DNA from: Myroides fluvii
Lineage (GTDB): Bacteria; Bacteroidota; Bacteroidia; Flavobacteriales; Flavobacteriaceae
Length of the DNA stretch: 64,000 nucleotides
Direction of reading: 5' to 3'
Assembly (NCBI RefSeq): GCF_009792295.1
Contig: NZ_CP039934.1
Coordinates: forward strand, 1,074,501-1,138,500
Each line of letters opens with the position of its first letter. Position 1 is the stretch's first letter. Positions 43,196 to 53,012 of the stretch are shown piece after piece. The notes beneath the pieces are model-generated. The model was not told the origin of the DNA, did no database searches, and saw only the letters and a list, made by a program, of their open reading frames with translations. Both the position numbers and the translations under genes were made by a program.

Positions 43196-44848
43196 TTAAT
43201 AGTGGATATTCTCTATGTTTTTGTCTTTGCTGTACTTCAACGTATAGCTTACTCGTATCTTTTTCACCTCATTCGGTTGCAAAGGGACATTCCAAGTAAT
43301 TAATCCTTTCTCTGCTTCAGTTGTTCCTTTGGATACCTCATTTAAGGTAACTTCAATTGAATTGTCTGTACTCACAGGATATTGATCTTCTACTTGTACT
43401 GCTACTGTTTCTTTTTTGTTGTTTTTGATGCTAATCTCGTAGGTAAACGTCTGTTCTTTTTTAGACGATAGTGTTTTTGTGCCTGATTTATCTGAGATCA
43501 ATTCGCGACTGATTGAAATATTTGGATCTTTCCCGATATTCAAACGCAATTTTTCTTCTGTATTTTCTGTAGATAAATACGTTTGTCCAATATTCATTCC
43601 GTCATAAATCACATTGGCTTGCCCAGATAATAAGTTGTGCTTACCATAGTCTTTAATCTCTGCTACTAAGTAGGCATTAGCATCCAATTTTGGTGCAGCA
43701 TAGAACTTGTACTCCCCACTAATATCAAACGTATTCAAATCCACACTGTGGCGTTTTCCATTGCTCAAAATTGAATACGGGATTGCAATATCAAAGGTTA
43801 CATTCAATTCACTTTCACTTATAGTGGTGTATTCAGCTACGGTTTGACGATCTTCATAAGAAACTTCATTATTTGATCGTCTAGTTCTGACATTAAGCCC
43901 AGCGGCTTTACCCTCAATCATTCGAGAGACATCTGATAACGATGATTCATAACTGCTATAGCCTACTGTATTAGCAAGAGGGACTTCATATTGAACGAAC
44001 CAAGTACTCCAAGTTGGAATGGTATAATTCTGATTCAATTTTCCTGAAGTCAAACTCAATCTCACATTGCGCCAATCAATACCAGACGTTTGAACCACTT
44101 GCGCTTTGTACATCATTTTAATTGGTGTGTTTATTTTATCAATACGCAAATCATAGGAAGGAGTCCATTGAGCGCGATTGGTCGCATAATTAATTCGGAA
44201 GGGAATATTCCCTTCTTTTGCGTTCATCACTTGTACAATTAACTTACCTCGACTGGTGCGTTCTGATTTATCACCACCAATTGTCAACTGAGATTTTAAA
44301 TCATTCCACTTGGTTTCTATTTTTTCCTTTTCCTTTGTTTTTATAAAAATGGAATTAGATAATTCATGTCTTTTTTTCCCATAATACTCTACCCATTTTG
44401 ACACATCTGTAAAATTACTACCCATCGATTTATCATCAAAACTATAGCTATCCATAAATTCAATAGCCTTTTGATCGGCATTAATTGCATTGGTAATACT
44501 ACTTAATTTCTGTTCCATCGTAGCAATACTATCACGCAACGGTTTCATCAAAGGTGAGTTATTCACATTGTCATATTCCTCAATATAGGCATTGGAAAAC
44601 TGAACCGACATCACCGTTACCTCATTAATCGATCCTACTTTGATGGTGTTTTCCATCAATTGATCCGATACATTGGTAATAACCACTTCAGACAATCCTT
44701 TGGGTAAAGTTACTTGTGTATTTTGGGTTAATTCTGCTCCATCGTAATATACGCGAGCACTCTCCAAATTTGCCTTCGTATAGACGGGTTTTTGCGCCCA
44801 TACTGCGACAGCACTCAATGCCATCCATAAAACTATTCCTTTTTTCAT
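43196..44848 (-). CDS. DUF4139 domain protein (mucoidy-inhibitor MuiA-like)
   Basis: 550 aa with a signal peptide (KKGIVLWMALSAVAVWAQ). The N-terminal DUF4140-type region (ESARVYYDGAELTQNTQVTLPKG), a helical coiled-coil stretch (about 100-200) and the C-terminal DUF4139 beta region (INYATNRAQWTPSYDLRIDK, NNKKETVAVQVEDQYPVS, LQPNEVKKIRVSYTLKY) are all present. Exported, function unknown. An internal segment near 300-325 (SRMIEGKAAGLNVRTRRSN) resembles part of a TonB plug. The gene follows radA by 19 bp. Confidence 0.85.
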   Translation of the reverse strand: MKKGIVLWMALSAVAVWAQKPVYTKANLESARVYYDGAELTQNTQVTLPKGLSEVVITNVSDQLMENTIKVGSINEVTVMSVQFSNAYIEEYDNVNNSPLMKPLRDSIATMEQKLSSITNAINADQKAIEFMDSYSFDDKSMGSNFTDVSKWVEYYGKKRHELSNSIFIKTKEKEKIETKWNDLKSQLTIGGDKSERTSRGKLIVQVMNAKEGNIPFRINYATNRAQWTPSYDLRIDKINTPIKMMYKAQVVQTSGIDWRNVRLSLTSGKLNQNYTIPTWSTWFVQYEVPLANTVGYSSYESSLSDVSRMIEGKAAGLNVRTRRSNNEVSYEDRQTVAEYTTISESELNVTFDIAIPYSILSNGKRHSVDLNTFDISGEYKFYAAPKLDANAYLVAEIKDYGKHNLLSGQANVIYDGMNIGQTYLSTENTEEKLRLNIGKDPNISISRELISDKSGTKTLSSKKEQTFTYEISIKNNKKETVAVQVEDQYPVSTDNSIEVTLNEVSKGTTEAEKGLITWNVPLQPNEVKKIRVSYTLKYSKDKNIENIHY

Positions 44849-44867
44849 GCTACTTTTTTTTCAATTT

Positions 44868-46238
44868 TTATCCAAAGAGATGTTCGACAACATCTTCAAT
44901 CTTCGTTACTAAAATAACTTTTATTCCCGTTCCCGTGTACGAAATTTTGTTGTATTTCGAAACTAGAATCTGGGTAAAACCCAATTTCTCAGCTTCTTGA
45001 ATGCGTTGATCCACGCGGTTAATCGGTCTGATTTCTCCAGAAAGTCCAACTTCTCCAGCGAAGGTTACTCCTTTTTCAATGGAGATATCTTGATCCGAAG
45101 ATAAAATTGCCGCCACAACCCCTAAGTCAATCGCGGGATCATCCACGGTAATTCCCCCCGTAATATTTAAAAAGACGTCTTTTTGTCCGAGGCGAAATCC
45201 TGCTCTTTTTTCAAGCACAGCCAATAACATATTCAATCGTTTTAGATTATATCCCGTAGCACTGCGTTGCGGGGTTCCATAGACTGCGGTACTCACCAGC
45301 GATTGCACTTCCACCATCAGCGGACGCATTCCTTCTAAAGTGGCCGCAATAGCCGTTCCGGATAATTCTTCATCTTTATGCGAAATCAGAATCTCAGACG
45401 GATTCGACACTTCACGCAAACCACTGCCTTGCATTTCGTAAATGCCCAATTCGGCTGTTGATCCAAAACGGTTTTTATTGGCACGCAAAATACGGTACAC
45501 GTGATTGCGATCTCCTTCAAACTGTAACACCGTATCGACCATGTGTTCTAACATTTTCGGCCCCGCAATACTCCCATCTTTGGTAATATGACCAATAATT
45601 AAAACAGGCGTTCCTGTTTCTTTGGCAAACTTCGTTAGTTCCGCTGTACACTCTTTAATCTGTGAAACAGTTCCAGCCGAAGACTCAATATAATCGGTAT
45701 GCAAAGTTTGAATGGAGTCAATAATCAATACATCGGGTTGAATTTCTTCAATCTGACGAAAAATATTTTGGGTATTGGTTTCTGTTAGGATATAGCAATT
45801 CTCATTATTGGGATTGATGCGTTCTGCGCGCATCTTAATTTGCTTCTGACTTTCTTCTCCAGAAACATAGAGTACTTTAAAAGGTAAGCGCAACGAAATT
45901 TGCAACAACAACGTACTCTTTCCAATTCCCGGTTCACCTCCAAGTAAAACCATAGATCCAGGCACTAATCCTCCTCCCAGCACGCGGTTTAACTCCCCGT
46001 CCAAGGTATTCATTCGGATTTCTTCTGCACTGTCAATTTCTTTTACTTTCAAAGGCTTGGCTACACGTTTGGAAGTTGAGGCACCCGAACTAACGGCTTT
46101 CCACCCTGTTTTTTCTTCTTTCTGAATCACCTCTTCTATCAAGGTGTTCCACTCTTTACACGTCGGACATTGTCCCATCCACTTGGGAGATTGAGATCCA
46201 CAACTTTGACAGAAAAAAGCCGTTTTTACTTTTGCCAT
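44868..46238 (-). CDS. radA: DNA repair protein RadA/Sms
   Basis: 456 aa, full length. An N-terminal zinc finger (C10-x2-C13, C24-x2-C27), the RecA-like ATPase with Walker A GGEPGIGKST (100-109), the RadA-specific KNRFG motif and a C-terminal Lon-type domain (LAVLEKRAGFRLGQKDVFLNITGGI) are all visible. RadA is a branch-migration helicase in recombinational repair. Upstream gene of a probable two-gene transcript with DUF4139. Two tandem -7 elements are seen upstream. Confidence 0.96.
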   Translation of the reverse strand: MAKVKTAFFCQSCGSQSPKWMGQCPTCKEWNTLIEEVIQKEEKTGWKAVSSGASTSKRVAKPLKVKEIDSAEEIRMNTLDGELNRVLGGGLVPGSMVLLGGEPGIGKSTLLLQISLRLPFKVLYVSGEESQKQIKMRAERINPNNENCYILTETNTQNIFRQIEEIQPDVLIIDSIQTLHTDYIESSAGTVSQIKECTAELTKFAKETGTPVLIIGHITKDGSIAGPKMLEHMVDTVLQFEGDRNHVYRILRANKNRFGSTAELGIYEMQGSGLREVSNPSEILISHKDEELSGTAIAATLEGMRPLMVEVQSLVSTAVYGTPQRSATGYNLKRLNMLLAVLEKRAGFRLGQKDVFLNITGGITVDDPAIDLGVVAAILSSDQDISIEKGVTFAGEVGLSGEIRPINRVDQRIQEAEKLGFTQILVSKYNKISYTGTGIKVILVTKIEDVVEHLFG

Positions 46239-46266
46239 GCTTACCTATACTTTTAGTTCTAAACAT

Positions 46267-46294
46267 CAAATTTACGATTAAAAGCTCAAATATA
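46267..46294 (-). promoter_or_regulatory. Tandem -7 promoter elements of radA
   Basis: On the minus strand, TATATTTG (46294-46287) and TAAATTTG (46274-46267) each fit TAnnTTTG. The nearer one is about 28 bases from the start codon. No clear -33 element for either. Confidence 0.4.
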
Positions 46295-46433
46295 GGCTCC
46301 CCCTTTTAGGTATAAACGGAACACGTACTTGTCTCGTACAACAACTCATTTTGTTCCTAAAAACAGAAGAGTCTAATATATCAACGAGGCTACAATACAT
46401 AAAGCAATAGGATATATCGCTTTATTCAGTTAT

Positions 46434-47150
46434 TTACTGATGATTTTTAATCCAACGTTGAAATTGTTCTATATAAGTTTTTCCTACGGGAATAATTTGA
46501 TTGCCGATAAATAATCGATTACGCTCAATGGTATCTATTTGATCCAAGCGAACCGCATAAGATTTATGTACGCGCATAAAATCGGTGGCTGGCAATCTTT
46601 TTTCTAGTTCCGTAAAGGTATCGAGAATGATTATTTTTTCTTGTTTCAAATGCAGGCATAAGTAATCTTTTAGCCCCTCTACAAAAAGTAAATCTTTTAG
46701 AAAAATCTTAATTAATTTACCATCTGTTTTGACAAATAAAAAATTAGCATCTCCTGTTTCTTTAGGTATTGGAGTTGGTAACGCTTGGGGATGAAAGTAG
46801 TCTTTTGCCTTCTGAATACTCTTGTAAAAACGCTCAAAAGAAATCGGTTTTAACAAATAATCCAACACTTGGTATTCATACCCTTTTATAGCATATTCAC
46901 TATAGGCAGATGTGATGATATACTTGGTTTTATCTCCCAAGATATCCATAATTTGCAACCCCGTGAGCTGAGGCATCTGAATATCTATGAACAGCAAATC
47001 GATGGGTTCTACCGTCAAAACTTGCAAGGCTTCAATAGCAGAGGTAGACGCTCCTACCAATTCCAAATGGGGAATATTCTTAGTGTATTCCGTCAATAGG
47101 GAAATGGCCAAGGGCTCATCATCTAAAATAAAACAGCGGATTGGATTCAT
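46434..47150 (-). CDS. LytTR-type response regulator
   Basis: 238 aa from the ATG at 47150, which overlaps the kinase stop as ATGA and gives the receiver domain its normal opening, IRCFILDDEPLA. The phosphoacceptor is D56 in DLLFIDIQMPQLTG; the receiver spans about 4-115. The C-terminal LytTR DNA-binding domain (FLFVKTDGKLIKIFLKDLLFVEGLKDYLCL, FMRVHKSYAVRLDQIDTIE) is complete. Translation is coupled to the sensor kinase. Confidence 0.92.
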   Translation of the reverse strand: MNPIRCFILDDEPLAISLLTEYTKNIPHLELVGASTSAIEALQVLTVEPIDLLFIDIQMPQLTGLQIMDILGDKTKYIITSAYSEYAIKGYEYQVLDYLLKPISFERFYKSIQKAKDYFHPQALPTPIPKETGDANFLFVKTDGKLIKIFLKDLLFVEGLKDYLCLHLKQEKIIILDTFTELEKRLPATDFMRVHKSYAVRLDQIDTIERNRLFIGNQIIPVGKTYIEQFQRWIKNHQ

Positions 47151-48193
47151 AATGCTATTGTTAGCTTGCAAAAATAGGTCAATTTTGTTTGATCAATGGT
47201 CAATTGATGCTGGTCTGGAAAATGCAAAGTCAAGCGCTTTTGTATATTTTCTACGCCAATGCCTTTTTGTTTATCTTTCTGATAGGTATTGATCTTGTTG
47301 GACGATTCAAAAATCAAGGTGTTTTTTCGTTGTATAATGGAAATTACATACGGATTTTCGGCATCAATCACCTCTCCGTGTTTAAAGGCATTTTCAATAA
47401 AGGGCAGCAATAAAAGAGGGGGGATTTGCAACAAGGGGTTTTCAATTTCTTTGGTAAACTGGATATATTTCTCCCCTTGAATACGCATGCACTCCAATTC
47501 AATATAATTGCCAATATACTCAATTTCAGCCTGTAAAGCAACTGTTTTCTGCTGACTATCATAGGTAACATAACGCATCAATTGACTCAATTTTTCAATG
47601 GCCGGCAAAGCTAACTCTGATTTTTGATACACTAAATAGTAAATATTATTCATCGTATTAAAAATAAAATGAGGATTGACCTGCGATTTTAAAAAGTTGA
47701 TTTCTGCTTCTGTTTTCAACGCCAAAGCCTCTGTTTTTTCCTTTTGGGATTGTACGAAATGCACAATAAACCACAGGGTAATCGAGGGAATAATACTCAA
47801 ACTTGCAAAATACAAATTGTCAAAAATGTAAAAAGAAAGGGGGAGTAAGCGATTGTAATTGGTGAAACCGTATAATACATTCAACAAATATTCTTCCAGA
47901 AAATAGCGTAACCCGATAAAAATGGCATAACTCAAGAGTACACCGAAGAGAATGCGAACAAACTTTTTGGCCCCTATAAACTTGGGAATAATATAGAAAT
48001 AATTCAGATAAAACACCGCCGCACTTAGTGCTGAAAAAATAAAGTTATAATAGCGAAATACTTTCTTTTCTGCTGTTTCTCCCCAAAACGTTAATTCATA
48101 TTGCAAATTATCGTAGTTGAAATACATCGAACTGCGGACGATAAAAACCACCCAAAAAAGAAGGTGAATGCATATAATTTGCCTCTTTGTCAT
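47147..48193 (-). CDS. LytS-like sensor histidine kinase (His_kinase family)
   Basis: 348 aa. Four transmembrane helices fill residues ~8-148, followed by a short linker and the His_kinase domain with the phosphoacceptor in LKSQVNPHFIFNTMNNIYYL (H175). The ATP-binding part has PPLLLLPFIENAFKHG and KGIGVENIQKRL. The membrane part has no extracytoplasmic sensor domain of note. It transfers phosphate to the LytTR regulator encoded after it. Divergent from the outer-membrane receptor gene at 48369. Confidence 0.92.
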   Translation of the reverse strand: MTKRQIICIHLLFWVVFIVRSSMYFNYDNLQYELTFWGETAEKKVFRYYNFIFSALSAAVFYLNYFYIIPKFIGAKKFVRILFGVLLSYAIFIGLRYFLEEYLLNVLYGFTNYNRLLPLSFYIFDNLYFASLSIIPSITLWFIVHFVQSQKEKTEALALKTEAEINFLKSQVNPHFIFNTMNNIYYLVYQKSELALPAIEKLSQLMRYVTYDSQQKTVALQAEIEYIGNYIELECMRIQGEKYIQFTKEIENPLLQIPPLLLLPFIENAFKHGEVIDAENPYVISIIQRKNTLIFESSNKINTYQKDKQKGIGVENIQKRLTLHFPDQHQLTIDQTKLTYFCKLTIAL

Positions 48194-48368
48194 AATGATT
48201 CAGTAAAAACTCCCCTAAAGGTAGGATTAAAAAGCAACCCCTCTTGCTAAATTTCGACCAACGGTTCAAAAAAATCGACCAACGATTCGTCGGAAAAAAA
48301 AGGACGTTAGTCTAAAAAAAAATTAGAAGTGGCTCTGCTTTTTCATCTTTGCTTCAAACAAAATCAAT

Positions 48369-50717
48369 ATGAAATACACGATTCTATTTTTCTTCTTTTC
48401 GCTATTTGCTATCGGTCAAACCGCTCAACTAACCGGAGTGATTTACGAAGGAGAGCAACCCACTGAATTTGCGGAAATACGCTTCGTTCACACGGAAAAC
48501 AATCAGCATTACACAACTTATACACAAGTACAGGGTTCGTTTACTTTGACCCTTCCCATGGGAAAATACCAATTTACAGTCTATCAATTCAATCAAGAAG
48601 TCTATCAAAAGACGCTAGATATAGTGCAAAATACGCACTTGGGTAAAATTATCCTTGAAACGAACCAACGCTTAGACGAAGTAAAAATTGTTGCGCAACA
48701 AAAAGTCATTGAGCGCAAAATAGACCGCCTTATTTTTAACCTCGACCGCACCGTAGTGGGTACGGGAGGAAATGTATTGGAAGCATTGAAAGCTACACCA
48801 AGCGTTCGCGTATCGCCAACGGGTATACAAATTGTCGGTAAAAATCAGGTATTGGTACTCCTTGATGATCGCCCTACCTATCTATCTGGAGAGGAGTTGA
48901 TGCGCTATTTAGAAAGCATGAGCAGTTCGGATATTCAGCGCATTGAAGTTATCACAACTCCTCCTGCTAAATACGAGGCGGAGGGAAATAGTGGCATCTT
49001 AAATATCGTGACGAAAAAGAATGCGATAGACGCTTGGAATGCCGTTGCGGGCACCACCTACCAACGAAGCAAGCGCAATACCATGCGCTACAACGCAGGA
49101 TTCAATTGGAATCAAAAAGGATGGAACCTCAAAGCCAATGTCAATTTTGGAGATGCCCGATTTTTGCGCCAGTGGAATAACGATTTGTATTATCTAAATG
49201 AAACTTGGGAAAGTAGAAGTGCCACAGCAGGTAGAAACGACTACTACAACCTCAATTTTGCCTTATCGCGTCAACTGACCAAAAATTGGGAGATGGGGCT
49301 CAAAATAGCCAAGAACAACTACAACTTTAGAGGACCAACCGGAGGCAAAACGACGCGTTATGCAAACGGTGAATTGCATTCTTTTATCACCGAAGATTCC
49401 AAAGAGCAATCCAAATCAGATCGTCTAATCCTCTCTTATTTCAACGAAATTAAATTGGATACCTTGGGTAAAAAAATAACGGTAGACCTGGACTATATTA
49501 ACAGTGATCAACCCAATTTTCGACAGTTTACTTCTGCAACGTTAGATCCTCAAGGATTGCCTATGCCCAATCGCTTCCTTCAGGGAGGAAACGACAATCA
49601 AAACGACATTGAAAATTATGTAGGTAAACTCGATATTGACCTTCCGTTCTCGGGGATCAACCTCCAGTTGGGAACGAAACTATCCGTTTCCAAAACAAAT
49701 AACAATTTACTGATTTACAATAAATTGAACCAAAATAAACAGCAAAACCAATTTGATTATAAAGAAAACAATCAGGCCTTTTATGTCTCTGCAAACAAAA
49801 CGTGGATGGATCGATTAACTGCCCAAGTAGGCTTGCGCTTAGAAGCTACACAAACCGTAGGTTATGCGTCTGCTTTGGATCAAACCAACAGAAGCAAAGA
49901 AGTTAAGCTTTTTCCCACCGTTTATGTCAACTATGTCGCAAATGAAGCACATAGCTTTGGTTTCAACTATTCCACGCGTATCAATCGACCGAATTTTGAG
50001 AGTTTAAATCCAACGCGCTCTACATATAACGAATACAGCTATCACGAGGGGAATCCCTTTTTAAAACCAGCCTACACCACCAACTTTGAATTGATTCATA
50101 CCTACAAGAAATTAGAATCCAAAATCTTTTACAGCCAGTTGAAAGACGGCATTGCACAAGTATCGCAAATCGATGCAGCCACCAAACACTACAACTACAT
50201 TTGGATGAACTATATCACGATGGATGTGCTAGGGCTTACAGCGAGTCTCTATACCAAATTGACGCCTTGGTGGACCAGTTCAAATGAGTTTACGCTAACG
50301 TATTCTTCGGCCACTCCCGTTCTAGCAAATGAAGTACGCGTTAAAGGAGTTGCAGCCTACTTCTCGACATCCAATGACTTTACTTTAAACGCCCTTCAGA
50401 CTTTGTTTTTAGGGGTGAATTACGAACATAATTTTTCTGGTGTATCCGAAAATTTCCACACGAAAAACTATGCTAATTTAAGTTTGGCGCTAAAATATCT
50501 CCTGGCGAATAAAAAAGTAGAACTATCGCTTCAGGCGAGTAATGTATTGAATAGCACCTATTCGACCTACAAAAAAACGACAGAGGCGAAACAAGAATTT
50601 AATAACAACTGGGACAATCGCACGCTTCGCTTTAGTGTTAGCTATAAATTTGGAAACAGCAGTCTGAAGACAAAACAACGGGCTAGTGCGAATCAAGAAG
50701 AGCTCAACCGCATGTAA
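48369..50717 (+). CDS. TonB-dependent-receptor-like outer-membrane beta-barrel protein
   Basis: 782 aa with a signal peptide (FFFFSLFAIGQ). An N-terminal carboxypeptidase-like beta domain (about 20-95) is followed by a plug (EALKATPSVRVSPTGIQIVGKNQVLVLLDDRPTYL, IQRIEVITTPPAKYEAEGNSGILNIVTKK) and a long barrel of the OMP_b-brl_3 type. It lacks a SusD partner. Its position divergent to the sensor kinase operon suggests control by that system; the ligand is unknown. Confidence 0.88.
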   Translation: MKYTILFFFFSLFAIGQTAQLTGVIYEGEQPTEFAEIRFVHTENNQHYTTYTQVQGSFTLTLPMGKYQFTVYQFNQEVYQKTLDIVQNTHLGKIILETNQRLDEVKIVAQQKVIERKIDRLIFNLDRTVVGTGGNVLEALKATPSVRVSPTGIQIVGKNQVLVLLDDRPTYLSGEELMRYLESMSSSDIQRIEVITTPPAKYEAEGNSGILNIVTKKNAIDAWNAVAGTTYQRSKRNTMRYNAGFNWNQKGWNLKANVNFGDARFLRQWNNDLYYLNETWESRSATAGRNDYYNLNFALSRQLTKNWEMGLKIAKNNYNFRGPTGGKTTRYANGELHSFITEDSKEQSKSDRLILSYFNEIKLDTLGKKITVDLDYINSDQPNFRQFTSATLDPQGLPMPNRFLQGGNDNQNDIENYVGKLDIDLPFSGINLQLGTKLSVSKTNNNLLIYNKLNQNKQQNQFDYKENNQAFYVSANKTWMDRLTAQVGLRLEATQTVGYASALDQTNRSKEVKLFPTVYVNYVANEAHSFGFNYSTRINRPNFESLNPTRSTYNEYSYHEGNPFLKPAYTTNFELIHTYKKLESKIFYSQLKDGIAQVSQIDAATKHYNYIWMNYITMDVLGLTASLYTKLTPWWTSSNEFTLTYSSATPVLANEVRVKGVAAYFSTSNDFTLNALQTLFLGVNYEHNFSGVSENFHTKNYANLSLALKYLLANKKVELSLQASNVLNSTYSTYKKTTEAKQEFNNNWDNRTLRFSVSYKFGNSSLKTKQRASANQEELNRM

Positions 50718-50718
50718 A

Positions 50719-51683
50719 TTATCTCCTCTTCGTATGGTAAAGAGGCAACAAAAAGAAAGACAAGGCGCCTAAAACGACAACGATTGCCGTTTGCGTAGTC
50801 CACAGCATCCAGCCAAAGGCGGTTCCTGCAACAGTAGAAATGTGATACAACACCAACAGTTCGGCTAGTAGTAGAGGAAAAGCACCAAAACCGCCATTGG
50901 TAAAGGATACCGCAAAACTTCCCGCCACAAAAGCAGACATAATCATCGGAAACGTCAATACACTCGTTTCTGCTAAGGCCAACGTACCAAAGTAAAACGT
51001 AGCAATATACCCCCCCAAATCACCAAGGTAAAAAACAAAAACTCCAATTTAGCAGGCATCTTAAAGATGCTATTCACCCCTTCTACTAAACCTTTGAGTT
51101 TGCGTTTCACAAAAGCAATGGGTTTCCAAGTGACATACATAAAAATCAACACTACACCCACCAAACCAACAACGGCTAAAAGTCCTAACCAAGCCAATTG
51201 ATTGACGGGAACGTAGCGCAATAAGAAATTTTCAAGTACGTCATATTGCAGGATCAAAGCGGTAAACACACAAAGCAATAGGCAAATCAAATCGACCACG
51301 CGTTCCGAAACAATACTTCCAAAACTCTTGTCAAAGGGGATTTGCTGGTATTTTTGCAACACTAAAGCACGGGAAACTTCACCTGATCGCGGCACAGTAA
51401 GATTCATGAGATAACCAATGTTAATCGCCATGAAATTAGTTGCTATTGAAGGCGAATAGCCCATGAAATTCAGCGCGTATTTCCATCGATAGGCACGCGC
51501 CCAAAGGCTAATTACAGAAAAGATTGAAGCGATGATTATATAGCGATAATCCGCATCTTTAAAGTGCATCACCATCTCTTCAATCTGTTCTTTTGTAAAT
51601 TGATTAAACGCGTAATAAACCAAAAAAACTCCCAACGCAAGTGGGAGTAAAATGGATATAATTTTATTAACGGTCGTTTTCAA
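50719..51683 (-). pseudogene. Lysylphosphatidylglycerol-synthase-TM/flippase-like gene split by a frameshift
   Basis: The minus strand encodes 236 aa (50973-51683), with helices VISLWARAYRWKYALNFMGY and VPRSGEVSRALVLQKYQQIPFDKSFGSIVSERVVDL typical of the UPF0104/LPG_synthase_TM family. A G7 tract (plus-strand C7, 51010-51016) then shifts the frame; the rest, FYFGTLALAETSVLTFPM to FLLPLYHTKRR, continues in a second frame (50719-51018). One extra G would join them into a ~320-aa protein, the normal family length. This may be a phase-variable gene, a true mutation or a sequencing error. It follows panD by 9 bp. Confidence 0.75.
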
Positions 51684-51692
51684 GCTAAACTC

Positions 51693-52043
51693 TTACGTTA
51701 AGCTATTGTTCTCTTCATTGGGAAAAACGATAGCAGGTTTAAAATTTTTCGCCTCTTCAAAATCTAAAATCCCATAGGAAATAATGATTACAATATCTCC
51801 TTTGTGCACTTTTCGTGCAGCAGGTCCATTCAGTGTAATTTCTCCACTGTTTCGAGGACCGGGAATCGCATAGGTTTCAAAGCGTTCTCCATTGTTTATA
51901 TTAACAATAGAAACTTTCTCTCCTTCAATCATATTGGCTGCTTCCAATAAAGCTTCGTCTATGGTAATACTTCCAATATAATGTAAATCGGCACCTGTTA
52001 CAGTAACCCGATGAATTTTTGATTTTACTACTTCAACTTGCAT
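51693..52043 (-). CDS. panD: Aspartate 1-decarboxylase
   Basis: 116 aa, the normal length. The self-cleavage site G24-S25 in YIGSITID creates the pyruvoyl cofactor, and the following [28 protein letters not shown] and [24 protein letters not shown] are strongly conserved. It makes beta-alanine from aspartate for pantothenate. It begins 11 bp after panC on the same strand, so one transcript makes both. Confidence 0.96.
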   Translation of the reverse strand: MQVEVVKSKIHRVTVTGADLHYIGSITIDEALLEAANMIEGEKVSIVNINNGERFETYAIPGPRNSGEITLNGPAARKVHKGDIVIIISYGILDFEEAKNFKPAIVFPNEENNSLT

Positions 52044-52054
52044 TTCGCGATAGT

Positions 52055-52903
52055 TTAGTTAAAAGATAAATTGTCTATTAATCGAACACCTTCAATATGC
52101 GCCACAAGAAAACCTCGATAAGCATGCCCCTCTTCTTTTGCCGTTGCAGGTTTTAACGTCTGTTCATCGGCAATAGTAAAGTATTCGAGGTCAAAGGTAG
52201 AATTATTTTTAAATTGAGACTCAACAAAGTGATTAACTTTTTCAATCGATTCGGTTTGAAACAACACTTTCGCTTGTGCTAAAACCTGATATAAAAAAGT
52301 TGATTTCTCTAATCCTTCAGATGAAATCCTCGCATTTCTTGAGCTCATCGCCAAACCATCTACCGCCCTAAAGATCGGTACTCCGATAATGGACACTGGT
52401 AAATGCTCCTTTTCGACTAATTTTTTTATGATTTGCAATTGTTGAAAATCCTTCTCGCCAAAATAAGCTTTTGTCGGCTCAACGAGTTCAAAAAGTTTTT
52501 TGACAATGGTTCCAACCCCATCGAAATGACCCGGGCGTTGTGCGCCTTCCATTTCCATTTCTAGGCCATCAAAATCAAAGCTCCTAGCCACCGTATTACC
52601 GGCATACATTTCCTCCACTGAAGGGGAAAAAACAACAATTTGCTCTGATAATGAGCGAATAATGTCAATATCTAGTGCTAAAGTTCGCGGATATTTCGCT
52701 AAATCTTCCGCATTATTGAACTGCGTTGGATTGACGAAAATACTGACTACAGTACACCCGTTTTCTTGTAAGGATTGTTCCATTAAAGAAAGGTGTCCTC
52801 TATGAATAGCCCCCATTGTAGGCACTAAACCAATGGATTGTTTTGCGGTATGAAAAGTCGCCAAATAGGCTTGTAATTCGACTTTTGTTTGAAAAAGAAA
52901 CAT
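52055..52903 (-). CDS. panC: Pantothenate synthetase
   Basis: 282 aa. The N-terminal [16 protein letters not shown] carries the HxGH nucleotide-binding motif (H34, H37), with [37 protein letters not shown] and MSSRNARIS as further conserved stretches. It joins pantoate and beta-alanine with ATP. Promoter: TAATTTTG at 52934-52927 on the minus strand. First gene of the pan operon. Confidence 0.96.
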   Translation of the reverse strand: MFLFQTKVELQAYLATFHTAKQSIGLVPTMGAIHRGHLSLMEQSLQENGCTVVSIFVNPTQFNNAEDLAKYPRTLALDIDIIRSLSEQIVVFSPSVEEMYAGNTVARSFDFDGLEMEMEGAQRPGHFDGVGTIVKKLFELVEPTKAYFGEKDFQQLQIIKKLVEKEHLPVSIIGVPIFRAVDGLAMSSRNARISSEGLEKSTFLYQVLAQAKVLFQTESIEKVNHFVESQFKNNSTFDLEYFTIADEQTLKPATAKEEGHAYRGFLVAHIEGVRLIDNLSFN

Positions 52904-52926
52904 CTGCTTCGCGTTTTAAATAATGG

Positions 52927-52934
52927 CAAAATTA
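52927..52934 (-). promoter_or_regulatory. -7 promoter element of panC
   Basis: TAATTTTG on the minus strand fits TAnnTTTG, 23 bases before the panC start codon. It lies back to back with the promoter of the GT5-like gene. Confidence 0.5.
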
Positions 52935-52966
52935 GTTAATTCGACAAATAACTCCATAAAATTTCG

Positions 52967-52974
52967 TAAATTTG
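52967..52974 (+). promoter_or_regulatory. -7 promoter element of the GT5-like gene
   Basis: TAAATTTG (followed by CA) fits TAnnTTTG. It is downstream of the first in-frame ATG at 52923 and so supports the start at 53013. Confidence 0.55.
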
Positions 52975-53012
52975 CACAGTTTTATTTATTTCAACAGAAA
53001 CTATTTTTGAAG

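Noticed and set aside
52923..53012. Longer N-terminus for the GT5-like protein from the ATG at 52923
   Set aside because: The -7 promoter element lies after that ATG, and the added residues read as promoter DNA.
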